From NCBI GenBank assembly GCA_022496805.1, contig CM040085.1, positions 48,947,811-49,011,810 of the forward strand: 64,000 bases of DNA, in the 5' to 3' direction. The notes below the pieces were generated by a model that was given only the letters and a program-made list of their open reading frames with translations, had not been told where the DNA came from and made no database searches. The position numbers and the translations under genes are program-made. Source of the DNA: Pohlia nutans. Taxonomy: Eukaryota; Streptophyta; Bryopsida; Bryales; Mniaceae. Below, piece by piece: positions 45,342 through 54,556 of the stretch (position 1 is its first letter; the number at the start of each line of letters is the position of its first letter).

Positions 45342-45361
45342 TATCGGGAGATCTCCTGATC
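45342..45361. repeat. Dispersed palindrome upstream of the RING-like gene
   Basis: TATCGGGAGATCTCCTGATC, rightmost copy in the window, 130-150 bp before the first ATG of the RING-like gene. Confidence 0.88.
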
Positions 45362-45474
45362 CAAACATTCAAATCATACATTATTCATTACAGTGGGGCA
45401 TGGTTTTACTAAGGCCCTTTCATTTTCCTTTGCTTTTTCTGGACTCCACATAGTCCAGAATTCAATGAATAGTC

Positions 45475-45499
45475 CAGAAATAGTTAAATATGGCATCTT
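45475..45499. repeat. 25-bp repeat, inverse of 22568-22592
   Basis: It overlaps the first possible ATG (45490) of the RING-like gene, so part of the proposed start region may be repeat-derived; Met at 45517 is an alternative start. Confidence 0.8.
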
Positions 45500-46875
45500 G
45501 GCCCGTCTTGGTAGGAATGGCGCAGCGCAACAAATGCCCCACCGCTCTGACGCCAGAGGTGAAGCCAGAGGAGCACGAAGACGAGGAGGTGGAAGTGGTT
45601 GCTGCCAGCAAAGACGCAGACACAATTTATACGCAGTGGGACCAGCCGTTTGACCTAAAGGCCTTGCCCGATTCTGTGGCGTCTAAGCTCAGGTTTATGG
45701 CACCCTTTCTTCTTGGTAGGAAGAAGGCAAATTATGATGCTGAATTCTTCCACCGGACCCTCGGCCTATGCATGGCGGGAACCGCGTTTGCCCAGCTCAG
45801 CAATGGCAAGGTCTTACATAAGAACAAGTTTTTGGAGCGGTGGCCAGAGCGGTCATCCGGGCAGCATTACATTTCTAATTGCAGTGACGAACAAGCCATC
45901 GAGGCTTACACCTCTATGCACAACAAGGTGTTTGGAGGTGATCCAGACAATGGAACATTTGGTACATCATTTCTTCGTGCATGCTATTTGAGCTTTGAGA
46001 AGGGCATAGAGGTGAACTGGGCCTAGAAAGCGGAGTCGCTGCAGAAGGCGCGTGAGAAGCAGGCTTCACGCAATCCCCTGAAACTTTCGAGCTTCTGCAG
46101 GCTACGGTCACCCAATTGGGGGTTGCAGCTGAGGCACCGCACCCTCTCTTTTGGTGTGCATTGTGTGCAGTTTTGTGCATGAGTGTTTTTTTGGAAACCA
46201 ATCATTTCTACACTGTGTCTAGGGACGAATCGGGATCTGATGAGGACACCAAGCTCACGAGTGTGAAAGATGTCCAGGTTTCAATTCAGGCTCTCACGCA
46301 GAAGATTTCAAAGCGGAAACAACCTCCGCCTGAGAGAAGCTTCCAATATTTTGTTGACCGCGGCTTATAGGGCAGTGGAAAAACCGTGAACCAGGTGCGC
46401 AGTGAGAGGATCGTTTCAGAAGAGGACTGTGAGAAGTGTTTTGGGGCACCCTTGTCTCGGAAGAAATTCCGCTTCTCAGATTGTACAAACAATAAGATGC
46501 GGGCTAGGGTTTTGAAGATTTGGCCGCTGATCTATTCCAAGCACACTATGCCACAGAAGTTGACATTGGAATTCACGATGGCGGTGGTTGCTGAAGAACA
46601 TAAGGGGTGCGAGATTAATTGGGCAAATTTTGCCGTTGCCAAGCAAGGGGAGCGGCGAGCTAAGTACAAGTCTGCAATTGACGGTTTGGCTTGCAAACGC
46701 GCTGAATTGGAGCAAGTTGAAAGGCTAAAGGATGGAGTAGAAGATTGCGACTCCAAATTGACTCTCTCTGGCACCACTTTGGGTGCCTCGGTCGCGACAA
46801 CTATGGCGCCCGTCTCATTCTTTGATGTGTGGATTAAAAAGCTACACATGGAAGTGTCAGAGATGGCAAAGTTAG

Positions 46876-47316
46876 TGGTAGTTACCTTTGCTAATCGTAT
46901 GCTCGGTAATCACTACCAAAAACAATGAAGAAACAGGTTCTGGATACAGGAACAACAGTTCTAAGGTAATGTACAAAATATAAGATAACCAGAACTCAGT
47001 CGGTAATTCCTCAATTCAATATAGTAAAAAACTGGAATCATCAAATACAAATACCCGGAAGGAATACACTCGGTAAGTGAACTAATCGAGTAGGAAGAAG
47101 AAGTATAACACAAACATATATCCTGAAAAATGGACCATGCCAATGAGTTTGGCTTCATTGCTTATATACATTTGTACACCCGGATCTGACCGTTAGGTCA
47201 TATCGGCAAAAAAGTGTTTTTTCTAGATCTACTTCCTGTGGTAACTTGGAATTTTACCGGGGTAGTAAAATATCCAGATCGGTAGACTACCGGATATTAC
47301 TAAGTTACCGTTAACA
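46876..47316 (-). repeat. LTR (3' LTR in element orientation)
   Basis: 441 bp, ends TGGTAGTTACC and CCGTTAACA. A polypurine tract lies directly beside it. Confidence 0.9.
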
Positions 47317-47332
47317 CTATCCCCCCTCTGAG
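47317..47332 (-). promoter_or_regulatory. Polypurine tract of the gag-only element
   Basis: On the minus strand CAGAGGGGGGATAG stands immediately before the 3' LTR. This fixes the element's orientation. Confidence 0.8.
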
Positions 47333-47392
47333 CCAAGTTCACTCCTGGAACTTGTCACAATTTGATGGATGTCTGCCTGATTGTGCATCGGT

Positions 47393-48895
47393 TCAGGGTT
47401 GAATGTGTCTTACCACGCTGGTCATGATGTCCTCAATTGCGGTGTTGATGATGTCATTGGTGTCGGAGGTATGGTCGGATGTTGGCGTGGTGTTAGGTTG
47501 CCGCGGTATGTCCAGTAAATCTTCGGAATCGTCTATCCGTATTGGTTCGCTGGGAGTAGTCGGTGAGCTGGGGATGTTGCTCGGTAATGGCTGGTCAGAC
47601 GGTGGGTGGAGCCCTGCAACCGGTAATCTGGAGGTTTGAATGGGTCCGGCTTCCGTGGTTTGAATGTTTGCGGCGGATGTTGGGGTAAGAGCTTGAGTTG
47701 CTTCCCAGGTCGGAAATGCTCTGCGATATTGTTGAATCAGTCGGTAGGCTTGGTCCAATGCGTATGCGTATTCAGTGGCCTCTTCTTGGGCAGCCTCCGA
47801 CTCGGTAGTAATGGCTGCTACGTCCGCTGAGAGTCGAGCGTTCCGGGTGGATTGTTCGTGGAGTTGTTGCCGAAGGGTCGTTACCAAGTTGTTGGTGGTG
47901 GTGTTGAATCTTGCTACCCGGTCACGTTCCTCCGTTAGGTCCGATATTGCAGTGCGCTGAGCTTGGAGTTGCTCGGTCGCGGCTTGGGCCTCGGTACGGT
48001 AGCGGTCCCGTTCCTGCCGAAGGTGAGAAACTTCGGTTTGGCATTGGTGCAGGTCTGCTGTAGCCGTATTGAACTGCCCCACTAATTCGGTAACCCGTCT
48101 TTCTGTAGCAGCTAGTGTAGATTGCAGAGCCTCCTCTCTCCGTTGCGTCTCGCTTGTGGACTAGGTCTGTACTGCTACGTTGTCCAGTATCTGTAAGAGT
48201 TGGATTGTAGAAGACCTGAAGACCGCAATGTTTTGCTGGAGGGTCCGCGGTGGTCGATAATATATCGCCAGTACGGAGGTATTGGGTACCTGGTGAATCG
48301 GAAAAAGTAGAGTTCGGTCGATCGTATTTGGTGGTGATGGTAAGCCGGTAGTTGGTGTAGTGTGGGTGGCCGGTACTGGAGCTGGTGAGGCTGGAGTCGA
48401 TGTTGTGGTCGTAGGATCCGGAATGACTGGTGGTGATGTGGTCGCGGTAGGTACCGGTTGATTCGGTGTTGGTGGAGGTGCTGATATGGCCGGTACTTGG
48501 TTGGTTTGCCGGGTACGTTGTCGGATGAGTGGTGAGAGTTGTGTTGAGGATGAGCTCTCTGCTTGCGGTGTTGATGGTCGCTGTCGTGGTCGTCCCCTAC
48601 CAAATTCCTGCAATGCCATATCGACCGCCATGCATGTTGAGGTACCGGGCTTGCGCTTTGGTAACGCTGGAGAAGGGTCTGGCTGTGTCCTTGAACGTGT
48701 TCGACTATCAGGGCCTGTGTACGGTGCATCCGGTGTCGGGTCGGTCATCGGTAGCGATTGCCGACGTGGTTCGGTGCTCGGAGTAGGGTTTGGTGCGGTT
48801 ATGTTGGGTTGTGAGTTGCGTCGCAGTCGTGCGGTAGAAGTCGGGGAGGGCGCAGTCGGTTGCTGCCTTCGTCCTTTCGTTTGTTGGAGGAGCAT
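47393..48895 (-). pseudogene. Pro/Thr-rich plus coiled-coil ORF of the gag-only element, one in-frame TAG
   Basis: From ATG 48895, 244 codons run to TAG 48163-48161. The same frame continues to TGA at 47393, giving about 500 codons with the stop ignored. The first half is rich in Pro, Thr, Ser and Arg. The second half (48140-47750) is a strong coiled coil (LRQERDRYRTEAQAATEQLQ) followed by another Pro/Thr-rich tail. No catalytic domain. It occupies the usual place of an env or captured gene. Confidence 0.5.
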
Positions 48896-49144
48896 ATCCT
48901 ATACCTCTGCCGAGTAACATTGGTTTGACTTTCCGGACTGGAGGGTTTGAATCTCGGTTTGGAGCTGCTGGAGCATCATGTTGCTCCAATTCCACGATCC
49001 GGTACCATTTTTGGCCAGTTCCTCCAGTGTTAGAAATAGAAGGATGCAATTGTGGGACGTATATGTCTGCTTCCTCTTGAAAAACATACCTTGTAAGATT
49101 CCGTACTTGCGATGCTTGAGTTCGGCTGGTCCCTTGCTGACGCT

Positions 49145-49591
49145 CTATCTGTCGTGAAGTGTCGGGACGGTGCTGATCGCGTCTTCAGTACCGGTGTAGT
49201 AGTCGTACTCTGCCGGATCTGGGTTCGGGTTGACCAAATCGGTGGATCCGGCGGGCAGCTTCAGTATGTGGGTAATGGTGTCGGCGGTAATTGTATAAAT
49301 CTCGCCGTAGACTTGGCCGATGATGATGCCCTCGGTATCGATGGAGGCGGTGTTGATGAAACGCTCCACGACATCGGTTCTGATGGGCGTGGTTGTCCAA
49401 GGCAGGTTGAGGTAACCGCGGAGGCCGACCTGTCGAACCCAGTCGAGTTCAAATGAACTTTGGACTGCGTACTCCCGCCATTTGGCCATATGCGTCATTG
49501 GATGTGAAATGATCGTTCGCCAAGTGCCGGTGATTGGTGTGTCCGTGGCCTGTACTCGTGCGAGCATAGCGAATTGTTGCTTTTTGGCCAT
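49145..49591 (-). CDS. ORF2 of the gag-only element, unknown plant-transposon domain
   Basis: From ATG 49591 (MAKKQQFAML) about 148 codons run to TAG 49147-49145; the frame then stays open through SVSKGPAELK to a strong donor (CAAG|GTATGT at 49090/49089). It contains the segments GLRGYLNLPW and DTITHILKLPAGS. A similar YL-LPW segment is found in the decayed ORF at the start of the window, linking the two elements. Comparable domains recur in plant transposon proteins without known function. The TAG is probably a recent stop. The acceptor-like TTTTGCAG just before the ATG suggests a spliced subgenomic message. Confidence 0.5.
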   Translation of the reverse strand: MAKKQQFAMLARVQATDTPITGTWRTIISHPMTHMAKWREYAVQSSFELDWVRQVGLRGYLNLPWTTTPIRTDVVERFINTASIDTEGIIIGQVYGEIYTITADTITHILKLPAGSTDLVNPNPDPAEYDYYTGTEDAISTVPTLHDR

Positions 49592-49687
49592 CCTGCAAAA
49601 ACGAACACGGTGCAATTCTTTCATCTTCACTCGGAGTGCTATCAGGCTACGGGAAGGAAGATTTCTAAGCCGCGCTATTCGCCTCGG

Positions 49688-52189
49688 TCAAAAAGTAGCC
49701 CTACCGGGCAACTGTTGACAACTAACAGCTACCGACTTTAGAGTCCGGAAATGTGGAATAGAAGAATAGCTGGGGGAAGGAGGACGGAGATGGAGAACCA
49801 ACCGAGAAGGAGAAAGCGCCAAGGTGGGAAGAGAAGTCATAGCGGCAGGCGGATAAATAGGGAGGGGGAGACAAGACGAAATGAATGAGTGAGTAATGAG
49901 GGACGGCTGTGTTAAGAGAGGGGCAGCATAAAAGAATACCCATTGAGTGCCTGACACGCAGTCATAAAGTGGCGGCGCAGTAGTGTTGCTAGGTGCCGTA
50001 CCTAGGATTTCTTGGTTCGAGAAGAGGTCTGGTTGTTCCGATGGTGATTGTCGGTTTTCTGAACTGGGTGGGTGAAGATTTCTTCGGTAATGAGTTTGGT
50101 GAGCTGATCTGTTCGGGGTGAAATCAAGGATGTCGGTGGTAAAATCTGGGATGCTCCCGAAGTTAGGGTGGAACCCCCCAAAGCTAGTTTTTTCCCTGTG
50201 GACTAAAACCTTTCCTGTACTAGGCTGAGCAGTCGGTACGGTAGTACCGATGTAACTATTGGTAGGTACCTGGGAGTTTCTGATGTGAATATCAGCCTGG
50301 GATTGTTTCTCTAGGGCTTCATTTGTCCAGTTTGATACTTCGGTTACCGACATATTTTTTTCAAGAAGTGGACTCACCGATGGGGAAATCAAGGTACGAT
50401 ATCCGGTAGTTTGTACCGGGTAGAAGTGCGTACCTGGTGGTTCAGAAGTTCGGACTACTGTGATTTCTTCGGCCTTTTCCAGGATTGATTCTCCACCCTT
50501 GGTAATGTCTTCCACGTGGTTGTAGCAAACCAGTGTGGCCTGGGAATTTGCTTCCAACCCTACCTTTCGGTTGATGTGGATGGTGTGCATTTTTCCATTT
50601 TCCATGAGTTGCATATGATCGTTGGCCCAGTTGTGAATGACTCGAGTAGCTCGAAGCCAAGGTCTACCAAGAAGTAATGTATATGCAGAATTCACGTCTT
50701 TACATGAAATGACTGTAAGGATAATGGTGTAGGAAATACCGTATATAGAGATTGTTACGTCATGGAGAAGTCCTGTCGGTTGTACCAGGGAGCTATCTGC
50801 CATTCGTAATTTGAAGTGAGCTGGTGTCGGTTCCGGTAGGCCGAGTCGACAACGTTCTGCTTCCGTGATGACATTGACTCCGGACCCGCCATCTAGAAGT
50901 ACTTCGTGAATCTCGTGGTTCCTGATATTTACCGGGATAACGGGTATGTGTCGATCAATAGCGACCACTGAGTGAACATCAATGGGTGTGTCGTCGAGGA
51001 CCGGTAGCGGTAATTCTCCTTTTTTGGAGAGGTGGCGTTGGACGTGCTCGGAAATAACAGGAGCAATGGACATCAGGTTTTTTAGGGATACCTGGATAGT
51101 TAGCGAGTCGATTTGTTGCAGAATGTTGTCACATGGGTCGATGGTGGTAAGGTTGTTGCTCATTTCCTCTGGGTGTGAGTGTTGATCGTTATCTCCGGTT
51201 GTCCGAGGCAGTATATGGGATGTATCGATAGTGTGTACCGCGGTAATGTCTACCGAGGATACTGTTGGTTGTGGTAGTTTCTTCTGAATTGCTTTCTTCA
51301 CGTCGTCATCAAGTAGTAATGGGCATTTATGCCCTAGATGTTCCATTGATCCACAAATGTTGCATGGATACCTCTGGATTGGTGTGTTGGGGAAAAAATG
51401 GCCTGGGTTGTTGTTGCTTACCTGGTTATGCGGGGGTTGCGGTTGGATCGGAAGGACTGTTGTCGCGTCGGTTCTCTTTCCGTGCTTGCTAGCTGGGTTT
51501 CGAAAGCATGTTTCCCAGTCGTGTCCCGTTCGTCCACAACCGGAACACGTCATTTTTCGCCGGGGGTGGTCTTTGGTACTGAGTGTATGGTAGTCGTATC
51601 GTGTTGACCTCGGAAGTCCCTCTTCCGCTGTTCGAGCCGCATTTACCGCTTCCAAAAAAGTCGGGCGGCGTAAACCGACCGTGGCAACTTGGAGGTATTC
51701 TAGCAATCCTGCACGAAAGTTACTCAACATAAACATATCATCAGGAGGAACTGTTAGGTGTTCTGCTAGTTGTTGCAAACGTTCGGCATAGTCATCGACG
51801 GATTCATTCGGTAGCTGAATGAGGGTTCGGAACTGAATGTAGGTCTGATCATCGGTTTTGATAGTTCGGTAACGTCGTTTGAATGCGGTGAAAACTTCGT
51901 GGAGTGTGATAGCCGGGTGTAGTTTCCTGTGATACGCAAACCAATTGGATTCCTTGTCGGTTAGAGAATTAGCAAACAATTCAAGTTGATCGAGCGTTTG
52001 ATTCTCCCCATTTAGTAATAAAGCTGCTCCAAATTTCCGACAGTGGGTCTCTAGGCACTTACCTGTCTTATATTCAGGATACGGAACGGCTTTCTTGGCT
52101 GTAGGGGCCGGGTGATGGCACAATTGCTGTGGTATCTCCTCCCATTCTAGGTAAGGTTGATAGACTTGGATCGGTACTCCGGGCGCCAC
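49688..52189 (-). CDS. Gag-protease polyprotein of the gag-only LTR element
   Basis: 833 codons counted from a GTG at 52189. The frame is open upstream to a TAA within the LTR (52240-52238), with no ATG, so initiation is non-AUG or the ATG was lost. The N-terminal third is a retrotransposon gag domain (WFAYHRKLHP, FRTLIQLPNESVDDYAERLQ, FRAGL). Two CCHC knuckles follow, CSGCGRTGHDWETC and CNICGSMEHLGHKC. An aspartic protease of Ty3 type has LLDGGSGVNVI at its active site and LLLGRPWL later. Gag packages RNA into particles and the protease cleaves Gag. The C-terminal 250 residues are unlike known retrotransposon proteins and take the place of reverse transcriptase. Confidence 0.85.
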   Translation of the reverse strand: MAPGVPIQVYQPYLEWEEIPQQLCHHPAPTAKKAVPYPEYKTGKCLETHCRKFGAALLLNGENQTLDQLELFANSLTDKESNWFAYHRKLHPAITLHEVFTAFKRRYRTIKTDDQTYIQFRTLIQLPNESVDDYAERLQQLAEHLTVPPDDMFMLSNFRAGLLEYLQVATVGLRRPTFLEAVNAARTAEEGLPRSTRYDYHTLSTKDHPRRKMTCSGCGRTGHDWETCFRNPASKHGKRTDATTVLPIQPQPPHNQVSNNNPGHFFPNTPIQRYPCNICGSMEHLGHKCPLLLDDDVKKAIQKKLPQPTVSSVDITAVHTIDTSHILPRTTGDNDQHSHPEEMSNNLTTIDPCDNILQQIDSLTIQVSLKNLMSIAPVISEHVQRHLSKKGELPLPVLDDTPIDVHSVVAIDRHIPVIPVNIRNHEIHEVLLDGGSGVNVITEAERCRLGLPEPTPAHFKLRMADSSLVQPTGLLHDVTISIYGISYTIILTVISCKDVNSAYTLLLGRPWLRATRVIHNWANDHMQLMENGKMHTIHINRKVGLEANSQATLVCYNHVEDITKGGESILEKAEEITVVRTSEPPGTHFYPVQTTGYRTLISPSVSPLLEKNMSVTEVSNWTNEALEKQSQADIHIRNSQVPTNSYIGTTVPTAQPSTGKVLVHREKTSFGGFHPNFGSIPDFTTDILDFTPNRSAHQTHYRRNLHPPSSENRQSPSEQPDLFSNQEILGTAPSNTTAPPLYDCVSGTQWVFFYAAPLLTQPSLITHSFISSCLPLPIYPPAAMTSLPTLALSPSRLVLHLRPPSPSYSSIPHFRTLKSVAVSCQQLPGRATF

Positions 52190-52231
52190 GATCCGTCGGT
52201 GTTGTGGATAGTAATGGGGATAGTAAGTTAG

Positions 52232-52672
52232 TGGTAGTTACCTTTGCTAATCGTATGCTCGGTAATCACTACCGGAAACAATGAAGAAACAAGTTCTGGA
52301 TACAGGAACAACAGTTCTAAGGTAATGTACAAAATATAAGATAACCGGAACTCAGTCGGTAATTCCTCAATTCAGTATAGTAAAAAACTGGAATCATCAA
52401 ATACAAATACCCGGAAGGAATACACTCGGTAAGTGAACTAATCGAGTAGGAAGAAGAAGTATAACACAAACATATATCCTGAAAAATGGACCATGCCAAT
52501 GAGTTTGGCTTCATTGCTTATATACATTTGTACACCCGGATCTGACCGTTAGGTCATATCGGCAAAAAAGTGTTTTTTCTAGATCTACTTCCTGTGGTAA
52601 CTTGGAATTTTACCGGGGTAGTAAAATATCCAGATCGGTAGACTACCGGATATTACTAAGTTACCGTTAACA
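52232..52672 (-). repeat. LTR (5' LTR in element orientation)
   Basis: 441 bp, about five differences from the other LTR, followed by the GTTAG duplication at 52673-52677. Confidence 0.9.
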
Positions 52673-53085
52673 GTTAGTCTCCGTGGAGTGGTTGGCTTCA
52701 CGGCATCAGGTGTGTTTTTTTTTCTTGCACTTTGCCTTTTTTGTTCAAATATGTTTGGGCTTAGTGCCTCTTTGTGCAACACACGATTATCCTTGAAGTT
52801 CAAGGTTTAGAGAACCAATCTATTTAACAACCTTGGAATATCATACTGTTTCGGTGTATGCACAAGAATCGTTGTTTCAAATTCAAAATTATTGCAAATT
52901 CTCTTCTTTATTTGCATATTAAACCCTATGCGCTTTTGAGCCTTGAATTCTTTTCAAAGATTCATGGTTTTACAATAACAAGTTTAACGGATCCTGTTGT
53001 GAAAAATATAATGTAGATGAGACCAGTTTCATATTGCTGGAATGAATAAAGAACATTGCCTGTGTTGATTAAAACATTAATAATA

Positions 53086-53645
53086 CTCCCTCTGTCCGGA
53101 AATGACTGTCCTAGCTTTTGCCGTGTTTAAACTTAATGCTCAAGCCGTCTCAGTATTAAAAAATGGTTAGTCCTTAATATTAGTATGTAGTTTTTAATCC
53201 CTAAGCGTCCACTGTGGATTTTCAGTAATGTAGGAAAATTGGATCTCCTACGGCAAATCATCTATTTCTGTGAAAATTACTTCAGTTTGGGATTTGTGAC
53301 ACTGTGGGTCTTGTAGTATAGAACGAGAGCTTTAAAATGATGTATTGCAATCGTAAAACTGAGTTAAAATTAGAAAGTGTCACCCTTGCAAAGATGGCCA
53401 TATTGGGCGTTGTAGACGCTTAGTGTTAATCGGTGTTTGTACTTGAAAAACGGTCTGTGCTAGAGTAGTAATAGTCTATCTTTTAGAGTAATATGTAGTT
53501 TTTGAGGAACTCTCATTATCTGCCTCGTTGAGGGTTGGATGGGGCTCACCTTTGAATTATAGGACAGTTATTGCAAAATAAAATAATGCTGCAAGTGACT
53601 GCATGTTCATGACTGCAAGTGACTACCTTTTCGGACACAGAGTAG
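53086..53645. mobile_element. Stowaway-like MITE in the intron of the RING-like gene
   Basis: The left end, after TA, is CTCCCTCTGTCCGGAAA; the inverse of the right end, after TA, is CTACTCTGTGTCCGAAAA. CTCCCTCYGTYCC-type ends with TA duplications are the hallmark of plant Stowaway MITEs, moved by mariner-like transposases. At about 560 bp it is longer than usual. It has no ORF. Confidence 0.65.
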
Positions 53646-54556
53646 TATGTGTCTAAGGTCACGAATATTAGTATTGATTTGCATTGGAGCTTCTCTTAGA
53701 TCATTGCCAACATGATATTTTAATCACTATGAATGAGCGTCTTATGCCCAAGTTATGACTGAACAGGTAGAGCTCACAACGGCTGAGAAACTGTCATTAG
53801 TAGATAAAACAAGGACGGAGAAGGGCTGCCTTGAAGCAATGCGCGCTTCCCTAGAAGGACATATGCGGAAGTGTGAAGAACAAGGCCTTGCTGCGAGGAT
53901 TGATGTGCAAGCGGCTTCCCTTGCTCCGAACATAGAAGGGGCCGATGGGTCAATGTTAGTCTCTGATAACGAGCCGCTTCCCGTTGTCGAGCAACGGCCA
54001 GATCCTGCGGCAATGCACCTCTAGTGGTGCACCGAGCTGGTCAATGGCCACGAGTCCAACTGGAGGGACTTGTCTTTGCAATTGGAGGTGGCCACTTCCG
54101 CTCTAAATGATTTAGAGCGACGGAGAGCTTTCCATGAATCATGTCACCACCTCTTGACGGAGCAGTTGATGGCGCTCTCGCAACGCCGACTTGGAGTACA
54201 GCTTCAACCACATCCTTTGCCATATCCAATTGGACCTGCTAATCACGACACGTACAACCTTTGCGTTCAGCAGTGCGAGATGTGTTTGTTGGGCTTTCAC
54301 TTCAACGATATCATTGTGTGTTCATGTCGGCACTTATATCACCCGTTTTGTGCTACTTTGCACTTTAAAGACAACAACAAATGTGCAAATCCTTTGTGCG
54401 GACAAGTCGATTTTCCAGAATGGGCAAAGAGCTTTGGCTTTCGGGAATTTGATGCAGAACTTCTGGAAAAAGAAATATCCGAGGGGTGTGAAGGAGCGAG
54501 GATTGAGTATCTGAATCACAGACGGGATGCAGCTCTCAAGTCCTGCCCAAACGTCG

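Larger units (their letters stand above)
46876..52672 (-). mobile_element. Gag-protease-only LTR retrotransposon (TR-GAG-like), 5.8 kb, nested in an exon
   Basis: Two 441-bp LTRs (46876-47316 and 52232-52672) flank the element. They begin TG and end CA, differ at about five A/G positions (about 98.9% identical) and are bracketed by GTTAG (46871-46875 and 52673-52677). The element reads on the minus strand: gag-protease, then ORF2, then a Pro-rich and coiled-coil ORF. Neither reverse transcriptase, RNase H nor integrase is present, so it must depend on enzymes from other elements. Inside the right LTR, GTTAG occurs again (52227-52231), where a primer-binding site would be expected. Confidence 0.88.
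45490..54556 (+). pseudogene. RING-like zinc-finger gene split by an LTR element, several in-frame TAG
   Basis: Coding blocks: 45490 to about 46085 (TAG at 46024), about 46080-46875 in another frame (TAG at 46368; an intron near 46155-46220 is likely), 52678-52709, then an intron (52710-53766) and exon 53767-54556 (TAG at 54022) ending at a donor GTAAGT. The LTR element sits between duplicated GTTAG, and the frame is restored exactly when it is removed (AAG TTA G / TC TCC GTG). The last block ends with a Cys/His-rich module: CEMCLLGFHFNDIIVCSCRH, YHPFC, then CANPLCG, a RING- or PHD-variant likely to bind two zincs. Before it lies a coiled-coil-like segment. If RING, the role would be E3 ubiquitin ligase, an inference. 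Further exons may follow 54556. Confidence 0.6.

Noticed and set aside
49697..49943. Separate small ORF overlapping the end of gag-protease
   Set aside because: Out-of-frame shadow of the gag-protease C-terminal region.
1764..54024. Genetic code with UAG reassigned to glutamine
   Set aside because: UBC12 and the Copia polyprotein both end at TAG in the expected place and contain no internal TAG, so UAG works as a stop here.
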